36,161 nt of DNA, taken from the NCBI GenBank assembly GCA_947179245.1, contig CAMXBD010000018.1, positions 1 to 36,161 on the forward strand, read 5' to 3'. The stretch is from an uncultured Lachnospiraceae bacterium. Its GTDB lineage: Bacteria; Bacillota; Clostridia; Lachnospirales; Lachnospiraceae. A model generated the notes under the pieces. That model saw only the letters and a program-made list of their open reading frames with translations, was not told where the DNA came from and made no database searches. Below, in pieces: positions 25,359-33,238 of the stretch. Numbering within the stretch: the first letter of the stretch is position 1; every line of letters begins with the position of its first letter. A program made the position numbers and the translations under genes.

Positions 25359-26351
25359 ATGACACATAAAACAGAAATGGAATTGTGGGATGTTTATACA
25401 AAAGACCGAGAAAAGACAGGCAGACTACATAGCAGGGGAGAGAAGATGAAGGACGGGGAATATCATATGGTAGTCCATGTCTGCATTTTTAACAGCAAAA
25501 ATCAACTGTTGATTCAGAGAAGACAGCCTTTCAAAAAGGGCTGGTCGAATATGTGGGATATCACCGTAGGCGGATCAGCTTTGCAGGGGGAGAGCAGTTG
25601 TCAGGCGGCAGAGAGAGAAGTGTTTGAGGAAATCGGTTTAAAAATAGATTTATCAGACGCCAGACCGGATTTTACGATCAATTTTGAGGATGGCTTTGAT
25701 GATTACTATTTATTGGAGCGGGAAGTGGACTTAGATAAACTGCATTTACAAGAGGAAGAGGTTCAGGATGTCCGATGGGCGGACAAAGAAGAAGTGCTCC
25801 AGATGCAGGAACAGGGCATCATGATTCCGTATTGGTTTTTAGACCGGTTATTTGAAGTGCGCGGTTATGATGCGCACGGCAATCAAAAGCGTGACATACG
25901 GATTGAATTTGCCACGATGCACAATCTTGCTTCGTGGATGAGTCTGGTAGAGATTGTGAGAGCGAACTTTCCCGGATTGGAAACACAAGAACTGATTGAA
26001 GGATATCGGGATACAGTTATAAAAAATATAGAGCGGCGTAGTGCCATATGTGCACTGCATGGTAATATTGTCGTAGGAATCCTGCTTTTTTCCGAAAAAC
26101 ATAATATGCTTTCATGCATGGCGGTTCATCCTGAATACCGCAGGAACGGGATTGCAGGAAGTATGATTGGATTGATGCTGACGAAGCTGGATCAGACGAA
26201 AGATATTACCGTTACAACATTTCGCGAGGATGATCCTAAAGGAACTGCACCGCGGGCGTTGTATAAGTCTTTAGGATTTGTCCCGTCAGAACTTTGTATT
26301 GAGCAGGGATATCCCTCGCAGGTGTTTGTGCTGAAAGGAAAAATGCATTAA
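25359..26351 (+). CDS. Nudix hydrolase fused to a GNAT acetyltransferase
   Basis: The start is placed at ATG 25359 (MTHKTEMELW; GAGG five bases upstream), giving 330 residues. Residues about 30-165 form a Nudix domain of the isopentenyl-diphosphate-isomerase-like type: VVHVCIFNSKNQLLIQRRQ, the KKGWSNMWDITVGG segment, and the Nudix box GGSALQGESSCQAAEREVFEEIG with all catalytic Glu residues. Residues about 180-330 form a GNAT domain with the acetyl-CoA loop VHPEYRRNGIAGSMI and a C-terminal YKSLGF. The two activities (hydrolysis of a nucleoside diphosphate-linked compound and acyl transfer) may act on one substrate path, which is inferred. It is first in an operon with a J-domain protein and a second GNAT fusion. 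Confidence 0.85.
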   Translation: MTHKTEMELWDVYTKDREKTGRLHSRGEKMKDGEYHMVVHVCIFNSKNQLLIQRRQPFKKGWSNMWDITVGGSALQGESSCQAAEREVFEEIGLKIDLSDARPDFTINFEDGFDDYYLLEREVDLDKLHLQEEEVQDVRWADKEEVLQMQEQGIMIPYWFLDRLFEVRGYDAHGNQKRDIRIEFATMHNLASWMSLVEIVRANFPGLETQELIEGYRDTVIKNIERRSAICALHGNIVVGILLFSEKHNMLSCMAVHPEYRRNGIAGSMIGLMLTKLDQTKDITVTTFREDDPKGTAPRALYKSLGFVPSELCIEQGYPSQVFVLKGKMH

Positions 26352-26393
26352 GGTAGAAGATACTGAAACAGTGAAAGGAATCAATGAGTAGTT

Positions 26394-27371
26394 GTGACAA
26401 GGCGGGAAGCATATAGTATTCTTGGAATTTCACCGGAAACGTCGAGGGATGAAATCAAAAAAAGATACCGGAAATTAATGCTCCAAGTGCATCCGGACAG
26501 TGGTGCATCATCAGATGAAAGCTATAGATACAGTGCGCAGGAAATTAATATTGCCTATGAACTTCTAAATGCGGAAGGCACTGCAGATGATCTTTCCTGT
26601 CAAGCGGCAGGTTCCCGCAGTAGAAAAGGCAATGCCGCACGGGAGAAGAAAAAGGATGTATGGAATGCACCGCTTAACACGAATGCTTATCGGCAACGGG
26701 AGATTTTATGCTATGCAGAAGATAATGACGGTACTGTGTTAGGGAATTTTTGTGTTGCAAAGGGAAAATATCTGTGGACAACGGAAGAAGATTTCCCATT
26801 GTTTCTGCTAAGCGTTTACCAGTGTGGCAAACAGATTCTGGATGAGTGCGATGAACATTATCACAGAGGAGATGTACCTGTGATACGGCAGCGTATTCAG
26901 GCTGAACTCACTTATCTGCTTGCACAACAGTTTATAGACGGAACTGCGCTGTTACAGGAACTTGCGAAAGAAGATGTGCCGGACGAAGACGGAAACAGGA
27001 TTTTCTATATTCCATCTATGCTGGAACTGACAGCTGGCAGGGTGAATTTGAAAGCAGGGGATATTCTTTTGCCATCTGAACTCAGGCGGCATAAATTATA
27101 TTTGAAAAATCAGGCAGGACGCGAGATAGGTTATCTTTCTTTTCAGGATGACCGGTTATACTATATTATAGTGCCTCTTTTTGAGCAAAAAAGGGTGCAG
27201 ATCAAGGTACAGGCAGCAGAAAAGCAGGAAAACAGAAGGCGGAATAAATCCGGAGGATACCATAACCTTCATTTATGGATCAGACTGCTTGATGCTGACA
27301 GGAATTGTATGCCGGAGAACCTGAATTTACAGATTGATGAGTTATTGGAGATGTATCAAAAGGCAGATTAG
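26394..27371 (+). CDS. J-domain (DnaJ-like) protein with an uncharacterised C-terminal region
   Basis: This 325-residue protein opens with a J domain at about residues 1-62: REAYSILGISPETSRDEIKKRYRKLML, the essential HPD (residues 33-35), then AQEINIAYELLN. It lacks the Gly/Phe linker, zinc fingers and client-binding domains of DnaJ, so it is probably a specialised partner of DnaK. The remaining about 250 residues are unrecognised; they contain repeated beta segments such as GNFCVAKGKYLWTTEEDFP and GREIGYLSFQDDRLYYIIV. The start is a GTG with AAAGGA about 14 bases away. An ATG at 26384 has better spacing but opens only a 10-codon frame. The gene sits 42 bases after the Nudix-GNAT gene and 35 before the hydrolase-GNAT gene. 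Confidence 0.8.
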   Translation: MTRREAYSILGISPETSRDEIKKRYRKLMLQVHPDSGASSDESYRYSAQEINIAYELLNAEGTADDLSCQAAGSRSRKGNAAREKKKDVWNAPLNTNAYRQREILCYAEDNDGTVLGNFCVAKGKYLWTTEEDFPLFLLSVYQCGKQILDECDEHYHRGDVPVIRQRIQAELTYLLAQQFIDGTALLQELAKEDVPDEDGNRIFYIPSMLELTAGRVNLKAGDILLPSELRRHKLYLKNQAGREIGYLSFQDDRLYYIIVPLFEQKRVQIKVQAAEKQENRRRNKSGGYHNLHLWIRLLDADRNCMPENLNLQIDELLEMYQKAD

Positions 27372-27406
27372 AATGTAGAATTAGTAAAAACGAGTGGAGC
27401 TAAGAT

Positions 27407-28465
27407 ATGAAAATTGCAGTATTTTTTCCGGGAATAGGCTATCATTGTGACAAACCGCTGTTATATTACAGCGGAAAAATTGCAGAGCAGTATCATTTTG
27501 AGACATATAGAATAACCTATACTGGTTTAAGCAGATCAGTAGATGAGGCGTTTGAGCAGGCAGTTGCTCAGACTGAGGATGCGTTGGCGCAAATTAATTG
27601 GAGCCAATATGAGGAAATACTTTTTGTGTCAAAAAGTATTGGCACAATCGCAGCGTCCGTTTATGCTAAGAAGCATGGGATTAATTGCAGAAATATTTAT
27701 TATACGCCGTTGGAAAAAACTTTTGCCTATAGTCCGCAGTCCGGAATCGTCTTCCATGGCACTAATGATTCATGGGTGGAAACGGCAATCATTACCGCTA
27801 AATGTCGGGAGTACGCTCTGCCGCTGCATATTATAGAGGGCGTCAATCATTCACTTGAGACCAAAGATGATACGATGAGAAATCTCAGTATATTAATGCG
27901 GGTGATGGAATTGACGAAGAGTTATATTGCGGATGGGATTCAGTACAGGCAGTTAGGTGAAGGGGATTTATGCCGTGAACTTTTCAGTGGATTTATCCGG
28001 CATCAGAATGTTACGAAGTGCCGGAGAAAAGAAAATGGAAGCTGGGTTATAAAAGATGATCCCTTTATTGACGATTGGAGCGAAAATGACTATAAGTTTC
28101 TGGTCAGCTGTTTGACTAATACAGTCAATGCAGGTGGTTTTGTCTATGCCGCCTTTTGTGATGGTGTTTTAAAAGGATTTGTCTCTGTGGAATCAGCTAT
28201 GTTCGGAGGTATAAATAAATATCTTGATCTGTCAAGTATTCATGTGTCCGAGGATATGCGCGGAAGAGGGATTGGAAAGATGCTTTTCTTGGCGGCAGCA
28301 GAGTGGGCAAAGCAGAAGGGAGCGGGTAAGTTGTACATCTCAGCTCATTCGGCAGTGGAGACGCAGGCGTTTTACCGTACCATGGGGTGCGTGGAAGCAC
28401 AGGAGTACAATAAGGAGCATGTGGAAAGAGAGCCTTATGACTGTCAGCTGGAATATGTATTATAA
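27407..28465 (+). CDS. Alpha/beta-hydrolase-like domain fused to a GNAT acetyltransferase
   Basis: This is a 352-residue protein. The N-terminal about 175 residues look like a small alpha/beta hydrolase: AVFFPGIGYHCDKPLLYYS, a nucleophile-elbow-like VSKSIGTIAA, an acid-loop candidate FHGTNDSWV and a His in EGVNHSLE. The elbow is S-K-S-I-G, not the usual GxSxG, so activity is uncertain. The C-terminal about 175 residues form a GNAT domain with IHVSEDMRGRGIGKMLF as the acetyl-CoA loop and AFYRTMGC near the end. GTGGAG precedes the ATG. It is the last gene of the operon and is followed by a strong terminator. With the Nudix-GNAT protein it makes two different acyltransferase fusions around one J-domain protein. 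Confidence 0.8.
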   Translation: MKIAVFFPGIGYHCDKPLLYYSGKIAEQYHFETYRITYTGLSRSVDEAFEQAVAQTEDALAQINWSQYEEILFVSKSIGTIAASVYAKKHGINCRNIYYTPLEKTFAYSPQSGIVFHGTNDSWVETAIITAKCREYALPLHIIEGVNHSLETKDDTMRNLSILMRVMELTKSYIADGIQYRQLGEGDLCRELFSGFIRHQNVTKCRRKENGSWVIKDDPFIDDWSENDYKFLVSCLTNTVNAGGFVYAAFCDGVLKGFVSVESAMFGGINKYLDLSSIHVSEDMRGRGIGKMLFLAAAEWAKQKGAGKLYISAHSAVETQAFYRTMGCVEAQEYNKEHVEREPYDCQLEYVL

Positions 28466-28480
28466 GAAAAATATTTTCAG

Positions 28481-28533
28481 AACCGGATGCCATATATTTT
28501 TTGTAAAGTATATTGCATCCGGTTTCCTTTTTT
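28481..28533 (+). terminator. Strong terminator of the GNAT-fusion operon
   Basis: AACCGGATGC pairs perfectly with GCATCCGGTT across a 24-base AT-rich loop and is followed by TCCTTTTTT. It ends the Nudix-GNAT/J-domain/hydrolase-GNAT unit. The following stretch, 28534-28633, shows only small inverted repeats (GACTA-AAG-TAGTC) and no gene. Confidence 0.85.
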
Positions 28534-28633
28534 GATAGACTAAAGTAGTCTGAAGAAATGGAATTCTGTTATGCATGTCAGGCATTTCGCCACGATTTCC
28601 ATTATTTCATTATTCTGAGGGATTTATTTGAAG

Positions 28634-28830
28634 GACTTCGGGTTTGCGAAGCGAATCTCGCAAATTAAATTCCAAAGCAACTTACTTGAGAAATTCCGAA
28701 GCGACTTATTTGAGAGATTCCGAGTTCGCGAAGCGAATCTCGTAAATTAAATTCCGAAGCGACTTACTTGAGAGATTCCGAGTTCGCGAAGCGAATCTCG
28801 TAAATTAAATTCCGAAGGAATTTAATTTTT
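28634..28830. repeat. 58-bp tandem repeat array upstream of recA
   Basis: Two full copies with a 58-bp period start at 28716 and 28774 and are nearly identical (GATTCCGAGTTCGCGAAGCG...). A more diverged copy starts at 28634, with an extra 24-bp partial repeat before the next. Each unit contains the inverted repeat GAGATTC/GAATCTC around TTCGCGAA, and an AAATTAAATTCC arm. The last AAATTAAATTCC pairs with GGAATTTAATTT to form a terminator-like hairpin. The core is shared with single copies at 13595 and 32552. There is no coding frame here. Confidence 0.85.
28802..28830. terminator. Hairpin closing the repeat array
   Basis: AAATTAAATTCC and GGAATTTAATTT are perfect 12-base complements around GAA, followed by TT. 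The stem is AT-rich and could end transcription in either direction. It separates the array from the recA promoter region. Confidence 0.5.
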
Positions 28831-28831
28831 G

Positions 28832-28873
28832 GAAAGGAGGGTTGAAGTGTCATTTATTGGACACATAGAATGA
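28832..28873 (+). other. Orphan Shine-Dalgarno with a 8-codon ORF
   Basis: GAAAGGAGGG is a near-perfect ribosome binding site five bases before a GTG that opens MSFIGHIE followed by TGA (28847-28873). Nothing longer follows in frame. An inverted repeat CACATAGA/TCTATGTG (28862-28907) overlaps its end. It may be the start of a deleted gene or a leader peptide; both are guesses. Confidence 0.3.
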
Positions 28874-28945
28874 TAGACTATGGTTAGAAGTTGTGATTGT
28901 CTATGTGAGGCGGTCATAATAATCACTAAAATAATAAAAATAGGA

Positions 28946-28994
28946 TTGACAAAATCGAACATTTGTTTTAATCTGGTAAAAGAACAGATGTTCT
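28946..28994 (+). promoter_or_regulatory. recA promoter with two LexA (SOS) boxes
   Basis: TTGACA (28946-28951) is followed by 17 bases and TAATCT. Box 1, CGAACATTTGTTTT (28956-28969), lies between the -35 and -10. Box 2, AGAACAGATGTTCT (28981-28994), is a perfect palindrome near the transcription start. Both match the Gram-positive LexA/DinR pattern GAAC-N4-GTTC (box 1 has GTTT). LexA would block polymerase until DNA damage. Confidence 0.85.
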
Positions 28995-29015
28995 AAATGA
29001 AAAGGAGAACATGGT

Positions 29016-30089
29016 ATGGAAAGAGAAGAAAAATTAAAAGCATTAGACGCAGCTTTAGGACAGATAGAGAGACAGTTCGGTAAAGGAGCCGTTATGAAAC
29101 TCGGTGATCCTTCCGTGCAGATGAATGTAGAGACGATTCCCACAGGCTCCCTAAGTCTTGATCTGGCATTGGGACTCGGAGGTATTCCGAAGGGGAGGAT
29201 TGTGGAAATCTACGGACCAGAGTCCAGTGGTAAGACTACAGTAACGTTACATATGATTGCAGAGGTACAGAAGCGGGGTGGTATAGCCGGATTTATCGAT
29301 GCGGAACATGCGCTTGATCCCGTGTATGCGAAGAATATCGGGGTAGATATTGATAATTTGTATATTTCCCAGCCGGACTGCGGTGAGCAGGCATTAGAAA
29401 TCACAGAGACGATGGTGCGCTCCGGGGCGGTGGATATTATTGTAGTGGACTCTGTTGCGGCTTTAGTGCCGAAAGCGGAAATTGATGGTGATATGGGAGA
29501 CAGTCATGTGGGACTGCAGGCACGTCTGATGTCACAGGCACTCCGTAAGCTGACAGCGGTAATCAGCAAATCTAACTGTACGGTTATTTTTATTAACCAG
29601 CTTCGTGAGAAAGTGGGTATCATGTTTGGTAATCCGGAGACAACTACAGGCGGACGTGCACTGAAGTTTTATTCTTCCGTTCGTCTGGACGTCAGGAGAA
29701 TTGAATCTCTCAAGCAGGGTGGAGAGGTAATCGGTAACAGAACGAGAGTCAAGGTTGTTAAGAATAAGATCGCGCCGCCATTTAAAGAGGCAGAATTTGA
29801 CATAATGTTTGGAGAAGGTATTTCCGTTGTAGGAGATATATTAGACCTTGCAGCAGAGAATAACATCATCAATAAGAGTGGTGCATGGTATGCTTATGAG
29901 GGTAATAAGATTGGACAGGGAAGAGAGAATGCGAAACAGTATCTCAGAGATAATCCGGCAGTCTGTACAGAGGTAGAGCGTAAGGTTAGAGAACTGTTTA
30001 ATCTTGAGACAGATGCCGCAGATGATGCGAAACCTGCATCAGAAACAGCAAAGAAAGCTGCTAAAGAGACCGGCAAGTCAGAGAAGTAA
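29016..30089 (+). CDS. recA: Recombinase RecA
   Basis: This 357-residue protein has the full RecA signature. The Walker A motif GPESSGKTT is at about residues 67-75, followed by [59 protein letters not shown] and [15 protein letters not shown]. The C-terminal tail is Lys/Glu/Ala rich. There is no intein. It catalyses strand exchange in homologous recombination and stimulates LexA self-cleavage. AAGGAG lies eight bases before the chosen ATG at 29016; the ATG at 29011 is too close to it. Two LexA boxes in the promoter show SOS control. recX follows after 70 bases without a clear terminator, so the two are probably co-transcribed. Confidence 0.99.
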   Translation: MEREEKLKALDAALGQIERQFGKGAVMKLGDPSVQMNVETIPTGSLSLDLALGLGGIPKGRIVEIYGPESSGKTTVTLHMIAEVQKRGGIAGFIDAEHALDPVYAKNIGVDIDNLYISQPDCGEQALEITETMVRSGAVDIIVVDSVAALVPKAEIDGDMGDSHVGLQARLMSQALRKLTAVISKSNCTVIFINQLREKVGIMFGNPETTTGGRALKFYSSVRLDVRRIESLKQGGEVIGNRTRVKVVKNKIAPPFKEAEFDIMFGEGISVVGDILDLAAENNIINKSGAWYAYEGNKIGQGRENAKQYLRDNPAVCTEVERKVRELFNLETDAADDAKPASETAKKAAKETGKSEK

Positions 30090-30159
30090 TAATTAAAAAG
30101 TAACAACGACAGTAGTTAATGTCAGATTATAATAGTCGTGTTTACTATGGAGAATATAA

Positions 30160-30789
30160 ATGTTTGTGACACAGATATCCGGAATATCGAAATCAAGGTA
30201 TCGGATTTACTTGGACGGACAGTTCGCTTTTGTATTATACAAAGGCGAACTGCGTCAATTTCAAATCAAAGAGAATCAGGAACTTTCTGAAGAGATTTAC
30301 CAGCATATCATGACGCAGATACTGCCAAAGCGTGCGAAACTGCGCAGTATGAATCTGCTCCAGTCAAAAGATTATACGCGAAAACAATTAGAAGATAAAT
30401 TGGTGCTGGGGGAATATCCGGCGGAATGTATCAGTGAGGCGATTGCTTATGTGGAATCCTACGGATATATAGACGACAGGCGCTATGCGAGAGATTTTAT
30501 TGAATATAATCTTCAAAACAAAAGTAAAAAGCGCATAGAAACGGACTTGATACGCAAAGGAATTGCTAAGGATGTTATTCAGGAAGCATTTGAGGAACTG
30601 GAAGTTCTGGGTGTGGAACAGGATGAATTAGCTATGGCTTGCGAACTGCTCAATAAGAAAAAATATTGTGCAGATACAGCCACCAAACAGGAACAGCAAA
30701 AAATGTACGGATTCCTATTTAGAAAAGGTTTTTGCAGTGACATAATCAGCAAGGCACTTTTGCTTGACATAACATCAAATTCAGTATAA
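30160..30789 (+). CDS. recX: Regulatory protein RecX
   Basis: This 209-residue protein has the repeated three-helix pattern of RecX: AKLRSMNLLQSKDYTRKQLEDKL, then YVESYGYIDDRRYARDFIEYN with KSKKRIETDLIRKGI, and a third repeat near the end. RecX binds RecA filaments and limits their activity in the cytoplasm. The N-terminal about 50 residues (ISKSRYRIYLDGQFAFVLYKGEL) form the extra beta region seen in Firmicutes RecX proteins. GGAG lies eight bases before the ATG. The gene is next to recA, the usual arrangement. The promoter of the following gene, rny, begins inside its last codons. Confidence 0.92.
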   Translation: MFVTQISGISKSRYRIYLDGQFAFVLYKGELRQFQIKENQELSEEIYQHIMTQILPKRAKLRSMNLLQSKDYTRKQLEDKLVLGEYPAECISEAIAYVESYGYIDDRRYARDFIEYNLQNKSKKRIETDLIRKGIAKDVIQEAFEELEVLGVEQDELAMACELLNKKKYCADTATKQEQQKMYGFLFRKGFCSDIISKALLLDITSNSV

Positions 30790-30792
30790 AAT
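30764..30792 (+). promoter_or_regulatory. rny promoter inside the 3' end of recX
   Basis: TTGACA (30764-30769), 17 bases, TAAAAT (30787-30792). Start near 30799 gives a leader of about 110 bases. rny would thus be expressed independently of the SOS-controlled recA-recX transcript. Confidence 0.75.
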
Positions 30793-30817
30793 TGAAGTGT
30801 TGTAATTTTGCTTATTA

Positions 30818-30863
30818 TAGAATGTTCTTACAAATAGATGGTTAAAACAATGTAAACATTCTA
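30818..30863 (+). promoter_or_regulatory. Stem-loop in the rny leader
   Basis: TAGAATGTTCTTAC pairs with GTAAACATTCTA (nine base pairs, a two-base bulge, three more) around a 20-base A-rich loop. It lies in the predicted 5' leader of rny and has no T tract. It may be an mRNA-stability or self-regulation element; the role is inferred. Confidence 0.4.
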
Positions 30864-30893
30864 GAATAGATTATGTACAATGAAAACTAAATA

Positions 30894-30906
30894 AGGAGGT
30901 GCTCCT
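30894..30906 (+). promoter_or_regulatory. Hairpin enclosing the rny Shine-Dalgarno
   Basis: AGGAG-GTG-CTCCT is a perfect five-pair hairpin in which one arm is the ribosome binding site itself. The ATG follows three bases later (30910). The structure could hide the site and reduce translation until it is opened or cut. Confidence 0.6.
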
Positions 30907-30909
30907 GTA

Positions 30910-32457
30910 ATGTTGCAAGTTGTGGTAGCAGTAGTCATCACGCTGGTAATTTCTATTCCGGTATCTGCCTTGGTTGCAATCAACTATCGCAAGAAAGTTG
31001 TGGAAGCCAAGATCGGAAACGCAGATGATAAAGCCAGAGAAATTATTGACGAAGCTCTCAAAACTGCTGAGGCGAAAAAGCGCGAATCACTTCTTGAAGT
31101 CAAGGAAGAGTCTATTCGTACTAAGAATGAACTCGACAAGGAAATCAAGGAACGTCGTGCGGAGGCACAACGTTATGAACGCCGTGTGCAGCAGAAAGAA
31201 GAGAACATCGATAAGAAAGCCGATGCTATTGAGAAAAAGGAAGCCAGTTTAGCACAAAGAGAAGAATCTTTAGCAAAACAGCGGGAAGAGATTTCTAAGT
31301 TAAACGAGCAGAGATTACAGGAACTGGAACGAATCTCAGGTTTGACCTCCGAACAAGCAAAAGATTATTTGTTGAAAATTGTTGAAGATGAAGTGAAACA
31401 TGAAACTGCTGTCATGATCAAAGAGATCGAAAGCAGGGCAAAGGAAGAAGCAGATAAGAAAGCAAAGGAATATGTTGTTACGGCTATTCAGAAATGTGCG
31501 GCTGATCACGTATCCGAGACGACGATATCTGTTGTACAGCTTCCTAACGATGAGATGAAGGGTAGGATCATCGGCAGAGAGGGACGTAATATCAGGACTC
31601 TTGAGACCATGACAGGCGTTGACTTAATTATTGACGATACGCCGGAAGCAGTTATTTTATCCGGATTTGACCCGATTCGCAGGGAAGTGGCGAGAATTGC
31701 GCTTGAGAAACTGATTGTGGATGGACGTATTCATCCTGCAAGAATTGAGGAGATGGTAGAGAAGGCGCAGAAAGAAGTAGAAGTAATGATCAAAGAGGAA
31801 GGTGAGGCTGCTACGCTTGAAGTTGGTGTACATGGCATTCACCCCGAACTCGTGAGATTACTTGGTAAGATGAAGTTTAGAACCAGTTATGGTCAGAACG
31901 CTTTAAAACATTCAATTGAAGTTGCTCAGTTGTCCGGTCTACTTGCTGCTGAGATGGGATTGGATGTCAGAATGGCGAAACGTGCAGGCTTATTGCATGA
32001 TATTGGTAAAGCAGTAGACCATGAGATGGAAGGTTCGCATATTCAGTTGGGCGTGGAACTTTGTAGAAAGTACAAAGAGTCGCCGACTGTAATCAATGCA
32101 GTCGAGTCTCATCATGGTGATGTTGAACCGCAGACTCTGATCGCATGTCTTGTACAAGCAGCGGATACGATATCTGCGGCAAGACCGGGTGCAAGAAGAG
32201 AGACATTAGAAACATATACAACAAGACTAAAACAATTAGAAGACATTACAAACAATTTCAAAGGTGTTGATAAATCTTTTGCTATTCAGGCAGGTAGAGA
32301 GATTCGTGTTATGGTAGTTCCGGAACAGATTAACGATTCTGACATGGTATTACTCGCAAGAGATATTTCTAAGCAGATTGAAGCTGAATTAGAGTATCCC
32401 GGACAGATCAAAGTTAACGTGATTCGAGAAAGCCGTGTTATTGACTATGCTAAATAA
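30910..32457 (+). CDS. rny: Ribonuclease Y
   Basis: This 515-residue protein has the standard RNase Y layout. An N-terminal membrane anchor spans about residues 4-25 ([21 protein letters not shown]) and a long charged coiled coil about 30-195. A KH domain follows from about 205 with [12 protein letters not shown] near residue 220, then an HD domain with [13 protein letters not shown] and LLHDIGKA (H363, D364), and a conserved C-terminus ending [12 protein letters not shown]. It is the membrane-tethered endonuclease that starts mRNA turnover in many Firmicutes. The start is clear, though the ribosome binding site is inside a hairpin. It follows recA-recX, as in many Clostridia, and has its own promoter and terminator. 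Confidence 0.98.
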   Translation: MLQVVVAVVITLVISIPVSALVAINYRKKVVEAKIGNADDKAREIIDEALKTAEAKKRESLLEVKEESIRTKNELDKEIKERRAEAQRYERRVQQKEENIDKKADAIEKKEASLAQREESLAKQREEISKLNEQRLQELERISGLTSEQAKDYLLKIVEDEVKHETAVMIKEIESRAKEEADKKAKEYVVTAIQKCAADHVSETTISVVQLPNDEMKGRIIGREGRNIRTLETMTGVDLIIDDTPEAVILSGFDPIRREVARIALEKLIVDGRIHPARIEEMVEKAQKEVEVMIKEEGEAATLEVGVHGIHPELVRLLGKMKFRTSYGQNALKHSIEVAQLSGLLAAEMGLDVRMAKRAGLLHDIGKAVDHEMEGSHIQLGVELCRKYKESPTVINAVESHHGDVEPQTLIACLVQAADTISAARPGARRETLETYTTRLKQLEDITNNFKGVDKSFAIQAGREIRVMVVPEQINDSDMVLLARDISKQIEAELEYPGQIKVNVIRESRVIDYAK

Positions 32458-32478
32458 GGATAGTGTGTAAAATAAGAT

Positions 32479-32527
32479 AAGGAAAGTATTGAGAATGCAG
32501 TGTTTTCAAGACTTTCCTTATTTTTTA
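32479..32527 (+). terminator. Terminator of rny
   Basis: AAGGAAAGT pairs with ACTTTCCTT across a 23-base loop and is followed by ATTTTTT. It lies 21 bases after the rny stop. Confidence 0.8.
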
Positions 32528-32566
32528 TGTAATAGGAAATTGCTCCCTGTTTTCGAGTTCGCGAAA
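32528..32566. repeat. Dispersed intergenic repeat, copy B
   Basis: TTTTCGAGTTCGCGAAAA (palindromic ends TTTTCG/CGAAAA) directly follows the rny terminator. The bases before it (TGTAATAGGAAATTGC) resemble the copy after the Uma2 terminator at 13571. The core is also the core of the 58-bp array at 28634-28830. Confidence 0.5.
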
Positions 32567-32639
32567 ATTGCAATATAAAAGAATAAATTTTATATCTTGT
32601 CCATATACTCTAATAGTTACATTATTTTGGAGGTAAATT

Positions 32640-32879
32640 ATGGCAAGAGGACAACGGAAATCGATCGAAGAAAAAATTCAACAGAAACAGCAAGTGATTG
32701 ATGCATTAGAAACACGTATAGAACATGAAAGAGAAGAACTGGAAGCGTTAATAAGTGAACAAAAACAAAAAGAGGTAGAAAGTCTTTATGATTTCATTAA
32801 AACGTCTGATTTAAGCGTTGACGAAGCTACAGAGGTATTACAACAATATGTGGCAGAGCATGAAGAGGTTCTGGCGTAA
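32640..32879 (+). CDS. Small conserved-looking coiled-coil protein
   Basis: This 79-residue protein has TTTTGGAGG six bases before the ATG. It starts with a basic stretch (MARGQRKSIEEKIQQKQQ), followed by a highly charged coiled coil to about residue 50 and a short helical C-terminal domain (SDLSVDEATEVLQQYVAEHEE). The layout recalls small DUF4315-like or nucleoid-associated proteins with a basic N-terminus and a helical hairpin, but I cannot assign a function. Its own terminator follows eight bases after the stop, so it is a single-gene unit between rny and the aminotransferase gene. Confidence 0.75.
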   Translation: MARGQRKSIEEKIQQKQQVIDALETRIEHEREELEALISEQKQKEVESLYDFIKTSDLSVDEATEVLQQYVAEHEEVLA

Positions 32880-32886
32880 AAATAGG

Positions 32887-32930
32887 GGACAGAGGAAAGA
32901 GATATTTAATTCTTCTGTTCTTTATTTTTT
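32887..32930 (+). terminator. Terminator of the small coiled-coil gene
   Basis: GGACAGAGGAA pairs with TTCTTCTGTTC over eleven positions (two G-U) around a 12-base loop, followed by TTTATTTTTT. Confidence 0.75.
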
Positions 32931-33238
32931 GGAAGTCATCTAATGAAAGAAGATAGAAATTCAATAGAGTGGTACGCTTCTCGGCAGATTAAGACATCAT
33001 GCTTTTACTGTATCTGTACAGAATTACTATAAATGGAAAGAAATCAGGAAGAAAATTGTCTTATCTATATACTTGTGAAATAGAAAGAACTGTAGTAGAA
33101 TATTTAGAAGTGTATGATTGTATACAATTATTCAATGTGTGAATGCTGACTTGAAAGTGATAGAGCATCAATTAAATAATACAGATCAGTATCTCACAGA
33201 CAATTAAAGCAGGCTGAGAAAGGAGTACAGGGATAACG
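32931..33238 (+). other. Intergenic region before the aminotransferase gene
   Basis: No intact gene is visible in these 308 bases. A 29-codon frame at 32943-33032 (MKEDRNSIEWYAS..., three Cys near its end) has a GGAAG site eight bases upstream, and a 47-codon frame opens at 32999. Neither is recognised and both may be remnants. A candidate promoter TTGTGA-N17-TAGAAT lies at 33073-33101 and would give the aminotransferase gene a leader of about 130 bases. Confidence 0.35.

Noticed and set aside
28634-28830. CRISPR array
   Set aside because: The 58-bp units are contiguous, with no unique spacers of constant length, and no cas genes are nearby.
29016-30089. Intein or frame interruption in recA
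   Set aside because: The protein is of normal length and all motifs are continuous.
30090-30159. Terminator between recA and recX
   Set aside because: An ACGAC/GTCGT pairing is present but has a long loop and no T tract, so read-through into recX is more likely.
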